Origin: Halisarca cf. caerulea
Lineage: Eukaryota; Porifera; Demospongiae; Chondrillida; Halisarcidae
DNA: 22,500 nucleotides
Assembly (NCBI GenBank): GCA_963170055.1
Contig: CAUJGJ010000006.1
Location: 916,998 to 939,497, forward strand
Reading direction: 5' to 3'
Shown here piece by piece: positions 1 through 22,500 of the stretch (positions are counted from its first letter, which is position 1; the number at the start of each line of letters is the position of its first letter). The position numbers and the translations under genes were made by a program. A model generated the notes under the pieces. The model was not told the origin of the DNA, did not search any database, and was given only the letters and a program-made list of their open reading frames with translations.

Positions 1-623
1 CTCCATTTTGTCCTGGAGACTTATTGTGAGTTGTTTATATCCACTCGAGATTTAATGTTTATTATATATTATAAATGCATGCAAATAATCACACGAAATT
101 GATGTTTGGTTTTATGTACGATACGCACGGACGTGCATGCACGGCTCTGCGAAGGACTGTCAAGGGGATTTCCCCAATATACGTATAATTACGTCACTAT
201 AGCTCGTTCTTGCGAAAGTGCCCGCCCCTTGTCACTCGAGGGTATAGCATTCGAATTATGGCGCCCAAATCGTGTGCGCAAATGCCATGTGCAGAATTTA
301 CCCGTTCAAGTCCGAGACCGCATGGTTCGAGACACCAAACGAATTTCTGTTGTTCTTTGCCCGTGACAATTCGAGGCCATATGACTGGGGACGACGTTAA
401 TTTGAACAAATTTATGTTCAGTTCTTTACAAAGCACACACACACACACTTCAAGAATCGCTACGTACTTTTGACTACCTCATCAGGAATATGTGTCAACT
501 ATGACTAAGAGTGAGTTTGTTTTACAATCTTGCTTAATATATCAGTGCTATTATAACTTGATGCGTACACTCTTGAATATTTCTTGCTGACTTACAGCAT
601 CCAACACTTTCACACTCAGAACT
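1..623 (-). other. 3' flank: putative 3' UTR, distant polyA signal, CpG-richer patch
   Basis: Downstream of the TAG stop. No AATAAA lies within 500 nt; the first on the gene strand is at 58-63, so either the 3' UTR is long or a variant signal is used. Positions 120-400 contain many CpG dinucleotides, unlike the rest of the window, and a short (CA)n tract sits at 432-447. I see no convincing protein or RNA gene here. The patch could belong to a neighbouring gene outside the window. Confidence 0.3.
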
Positions 624-18587
<17,964 letters not shown>

Positions 18588-19027
18588 CTGTGAAAGAAAA
18601 TCTTCAAAAATTAATAGATCCTATGAGCTACATTTGCTGATTTGCATGGAACTCAAATTTGAATTAGCTTTCATTAGGTGGTCTTGATTTGAATATATTG
18701 AGTTTTATTTAAAAAGAAAACAAAAGACATCAACCAACCCTACTGATGTCTCTGAAGTGGTCATGGTCTGAAACCTGCACTTATCTATTAGCAAGTAGGT
18801 TTCTTATTATAAGGGTTTTGAAGAGTTGCAGGCCTGGAGGTATATTCTGTGCAAAATCTAGCTTATTGACCAATCTTACTAAGATATCTTGCTCCTTTTG
18901 CACCTGTTAACGATTCTCAGAAGCATGCTTTGCGAATTGATAAGTTTACTTACACAGTCGTAGCATCACTTGTGAAACTGAAAGTTCTTTGAAGAGTGGA
19001 TGTACTTAAATGGCTTAATATTTATGC

Positions 19028-19783
19028 AGGTATGTTATGGCACTTTTTGCCAAAAAACAAAATGGCTGCCACTTTCGAATGTCTAGTATAAAATGCCTTG
19101 TTTTCTTTTCCTGAAGGTGGAAAGACTCAAGAAAGCATCCAGATAGTATTTTGAACATTCCTATTTTGTGCATATGTAATTAACGAGCCAAAAACATAAT
19201 AACCGTACGTGTTGTACATGATCAATTTTTAATCATACTAAAATAACCAAAAAACGCAAAAGACGTGGGTCAAGACATCTGAATTAAAACACGCAAGTGA
19301 ATTCAGAAGACAGAACATGTCCAAGTTTTACTTTTCTGATTTGGAGAAACCGCTGCTCCATTCCACAGCTGTTATGTCCAGGGATTTCTGATCGAAAAGA
19401 ACAGCAACAAATGGCTGTGTATAAACTGAAGTGATGGACCGACAATCTTACCCAAATCACAATTTTAAGTTCAGTCCTTCAGCGATAATCTGACAAAGTT
19501 TTAAGTATCTACGTAGAGATCTAGACCTGCGCCTTTTTTGCCATAAAATCCTTGTGGACTGGAGTGCTTCTTTAGGCCTTTGTCACATGATATCACATGT
19601 CCACGAAGGCAAACTCTTCAAATACTCGTGCGTATTAGCCTATAATGACGTATAATAGTCGTGTTTAAGCTGTGGTCACATGGCCAGACTGTGATAAACT
19701 GTCTGAAGCGTAATAATCTAATCGCATAGCTTGTCAAACCACAAAATGCCCCCTTGTAGCCTCAATTCTGCCATAACATACCT
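19028..19783. mobile_element. Putative inverted-repeat element, about 756 bp
   Basis: AGGTATGTTATGGCA at 19028-19042 is repeated exactly in inverse at 19769-19783. If the TA within the repeat is the target duplication, the mobile unit is 19033-19778 with TGTTATGGCA ends. No coding region was found between the ends. Confidence 0.55.
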
Positions 19784-20499
19784 ACGTATTATTTAGTATA
19801 TTAAGTATACTAGGGGAGAAGGCGGCCAAAGTTTGGGTGGCGGGTGCAACCCTTATATCAAGTGAAGAGATTGTATAAAGTTAATATATTGATTTGAGTG
19901 TACACAGGGGCATTATAGCGCTTTTTGGAAGTTGGGGATTATAGGCGACAAAGTTATGGAATTTGTGGAATTTGTCACATTTTACCTCTACGTCATTACC
20001 AGCAGAAGGTAAACGTTGTAATACGTCATCAGAAGCGGGCGCTAACGGTGGTTTAGCGATAGCAGAATCTTTCGAATCTTATCGACTTTGACAAGGCAAA
20101 AAGCCGTTTTGTGCCTTAATAAGTTTTGTTTAGGTATTTTTAGAAGCACATCAATGTTTAGTAGCAATGTTCAAGCTACACTAGTACCGTCAAAAAGGGC
20201 CAGGTACCGCCGATATCGACCTTCCCACCTCGAATGATCATTGCAGAAGGTCGAATCAATGTAAGAAAGTGCTGTGACAGGTAACTGCACTATACTATCC
20301 AGGATATCCTAGATCACGAATGAAACACTAGCTAAAATCGGCAAAATGTTAGCATGCTCAGTCTACTTTCTGACTTTGTACTAATCGATTGATTTCGCAC
20401 GCAAGCTAGTGCCACTGTCTCTGCGTCTTAGTCGTCAAGTATGCCACTTTCGCCGCAGATATGACTATCAATGAAAAGAATATATGCATAAGAACTCAC

Positions 20500-20518
20500 C
20501 GATACTTGTTGGAACCAT
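20500..20518 (-). CDS. Possible first coding exon (ATG plus strong donor)
   Basis: An ATG followed by codons for M-V-P-T-S-I and one base, then a perfect gtgagt donor in phase 1, the phase required by the FN3-1 exon. Splicing would create a GAT codon. An in-frame TAG lies 39 bases upstream of the ATG. The upstream DNA has promoter-like motifs. Against it: no signal peptide would result, which is abnormal for a receptor. The real first exon may lie outside the window. Confidence 0.2.
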
Positions 20519-20639
20519 TAAATGAAAAATAGAACTTTCCGCACAACAAATTGCCTACCAGATCGATTGTTCACGTAGTCGATAATATTGTAGGGCGCTT
20601 ATTTCCAATGTACCATACGAATTAAATGCCTAATACTGA

Positions 20640-20690
20640 TGACGCGCACCTTACGTCATCCTAAAATGGCGGACTGGAACCGTCCTGCAA
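20640..20690 (-). promoter_or_regulatory. Possible promoter motifs (CRE-like and YY1-like)
   Basis: On the gene strand there is GCCATTTTAGGATGACGTAA at about 20652-20671, combining a YY1-type CCATTTT core with an ATF/CREB-type TGACGTAA. It lies about 135 bp upstream of the candidate ATG. The same AAAATGGC core recurs across the window, including inside mobile elements, so it may simply be element-derived. Confidence 0.2.
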
Positions 20691-21436
20691 ATATATCGTG
20701 TTTTTGGGACATGTACCCGGGACTTTTTCTGAACAACAAAAGAACCCAACGATTTAAAATACTTTTGTATACTTGTTTTCGCTGAGTGGGGATTATATAA
20801 GCAGGTTAACCTAAGATATTACCATTTTAATTGTCATTTTTAGCCATTTTTACCCGCTAAAAGTACATTTTTCGTTATAAGTATTTCAGTTGGAGTTATA
20901 TGTTCTCCGCTCAGCATCCATATCTTAAATGAACTTTACTCTTTCATCTCATGCCAGTTTCATCTCTTTGGGAGGCCGTCTACACGTCCCCAAATCGACA
21001 TTTAGAGAAAAAGTGTACCTTTTTCAAAATCATCTTTATACTTCTGCGCATGACACATGGGCCTGTTTTGTAGTTTATTGTTTCGATAAATAACATTAAA
21101 ACACTAAACAGGTTATTTTTTATACTGGCCAATTATTTTTAAGCTAGTCTCCACTGTGTCTGGTTTTTTCACTGTTTTCATAACAATTCTGGAAAATTTG
21201 TAAACAAAGTTTGTTATTGTGCTAAATCTTGGGCATTTTATTGGAGCTACTCAGATTTTGAACCAGAAATGGGATATATATCAGGCAAGGCAAAGCATGA
21301 GGGTGCCAGGATTACCTCATTTCAGCTGCAGTTTTCTCTTTGGTGTACCAATAACAAACCAGGGACCCAGAAATGTAGCATATTTGAATGTATTATTGCT
21401 ATTGGCTGACCTGTAGAGGTAACTAATTTGTTACCC

Positions 21437-21824
21437 CTACTGGTAAGCCTGTAGCCAGGGGGGGGTGCGTTGGGTGCGTAAGCACCCCCCCCCCCCCCTT
21501 TTGCAGGAATGGTACCTTAAAATTATTCTTGTACTAAACCTACTCTCATATAGTTAGCCAGTAACTGTCAGTCAGACACAGTAGTTCCTGGAAATTCAGC
21601 ATACTTGTTTAGAAATTTTGAAGTGATTTGCTCAGGAGTATCGATTCATTTGCTTTCTAAAGCATGATTAACTTAACTGATGGCAAAAATGCATGGAGAT
21701 TCAAAACAAGAACCGGCATGACACGCAAATCCCGTCATCCGTGTTTTGTTGCACAATAGACCCATTGTCCATCTTACTTCGAAAAGCACCCCCCCAAACA
21801 AAAACCTGCCTACGGGCCTGTAAG
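21437..21824. mobile_element. Putative element with G/C-run ends between 19-bp direct repeats
   Basis: The exact 19-bp sequence GGTAACTAATTTGTTACCC is found on both sides (21418-21436 and 21825-21843). Between them, the ends GCCTGTAGCCAGG and, opposite strand, CAGGCCCGTAGGCAGG are roughly inverted, and each is followed by a run of G or C. This looks like an inserted element, but the boundaries are approximate. Confidence 0.45.
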
Positions 21825-22229
21825 GGTAACTAATTTGTTACCCTTACCTTGTTTATGTCTCAAAAACAGCTGCATTTTGGATACCCATAAAAAATAATTG
21901 GCCTCTATAAAAAATAACCTGTTACTAAACAGTTGTAAAAATCGACGTACATTGTTGTTTGAGCTGTAAAATTCAATGTATATATTACCATTTCGAGCGG
22001 CGGCCATTTTCTTCCCCAGTCGAAAAGCGCTATAATGAGCCTGTGTAGTTACTATATCAAGAGAAGCCCATAGTAAGCGAGTGCCATGCTGTAACAACTG
22101 CTGTATAAGCTAATGTTTAGTGTTTGGCCTTTTTAGTCACATGGGTGCAACCCTTATGTCAAGTGTATAGTAGTTACATTAAGTGCAGTTCTTGTTTTCA
22201 AAAATGCTTTGAAGCTGTTTTATCGTGCA

Positions 22230-22231
22230 CT

Positions 22232-22297
<66 letters not shown>

Positions 22298-22326
22298 TAT
22301 GCATGTATGCACACGCAAACACACAT

Positions 22327-22386
<60 letters not shown>

Positions 22387-22438
22387 ACACACACACACAC
22401 ACACGCACACATGCATGTATGCACACGCAAACACACAT

Positions 22439-22500
<62 letters not shown>
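22230..22500. repeat. (CA)n microsatellite with 112-bp higher-order period, runs off the window
   Basis: CA tracts separated by two copies of an unusual spacer, ATGCATGTATGCACACGCAA, followed by ACACACATGC. The spacers begin 112 bp apart, so a block of repeat plus spacer was duplicated as a unit. The array continues past the right edge. Confidence 0.95.

Larger units (their letters stand above)
18588..22229. other. Region upstream of the first firm exon
   Basis: Either the first intron plus promoter or wholly upstream DNA. I scanned the minus strand of 19.8-21.0 kb for an ATG followed by a hydrophobic signal sequence and a phase-1 donor and found none. It holds the elements at 19.03-19.78 and 21.44-21.82 kb. 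Also present are an inverted pair (about 21107-21140 and 21888-21922, sharing AACAGGTTATTTTTTATA) and an inverted ACACAGG..CATTATAGCGC pair near 19.9 and 22.03 kb. These pairs suggest a larger decayed element. Confidence 0.5.

Noticed and set aside
300..350. tRNA suspected from a GGTTCGAGAC word
   Set aside because: The bases around the putative T-loop do not pair, and no D-arm or acceptor stem was found.

Overview
The window is animal nuclear DNA. Almost all of its coding content is one large gene on the minus strand, read from about 18.6 kb down to 0.62 kb. It encodes a receptor-type protein tyrosine phosphatase (RPTP). I could assemble 23 coding exons, all with GT-AG introns and with codon phases that agree at every junction. 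They give an open reading frame of 1227 residues up to a TAG stop; the N-terminus and signal peptide are missing. The order is six fibronectin type III (FN3) domains, one transmembrane helix, a juxtamembrane/wedge segment, a phosphatase domain D1 with an intact catalytic motif, and a second, degenerate domain D2. Tandem-PTP receptors with FN3 ectodomains are a metazoan type of gene. The AT-rich DNA, mostly short introns (65 nt to 2.35 kb) and many small DNA transposons suggest a marine invertebrate, possibly a sponge. The species call is a guess.

Layout from left to right: 1-623 is 3' flank or 3' UTR; 624-4486 holds the last D1 residues and D2; 5565-11963 holds D1 and the juxtamembrane region; 12672-12786 is the transmembrane exon; 13601-18587 is the FN3 ectodomain; 18588-22500 has no certain coding sequence. 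That last part may be the first intron and promoter, or upstream DNA. A 19-nt coding piece with a strong splice donor at 20500-20518 is a possible but doubtful first exon.

The introns and upstream region contain many non-autonomous DNA elements: a Tc1/mariner-type composite with an internal duplication (3392-4006), two TA-flanked MITEs (5213-5413, 15444-15976), a 525-bp hAT element with perfect inverted ends and an 8-bp target duplication (6472-6996), a PIF/Harbinger-like element with nine ATCCGGAT sites (17410-18189), and another inverted-repeat element near 19.03-19.78 kb. There are also four long CA/TG microsatellites. The most striking structure is a near-perfect palindrome with two 268-bp arms differing at one position (9616-10183). 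It lies inside a D1 intron next to a 37-nt microexon.

The predicted protein would use its heavily N-glycosylated FN3 ectodomain for adhesion or ligand binding, D1 to remove phosphate from tyrosines, and D2 as a regulatory pseudophosphatase. D1 and D2 share seven intron positions and phases, a clear record of their origin by tandem duplication. I see no microbial genes, RNA genes or CRISPR.
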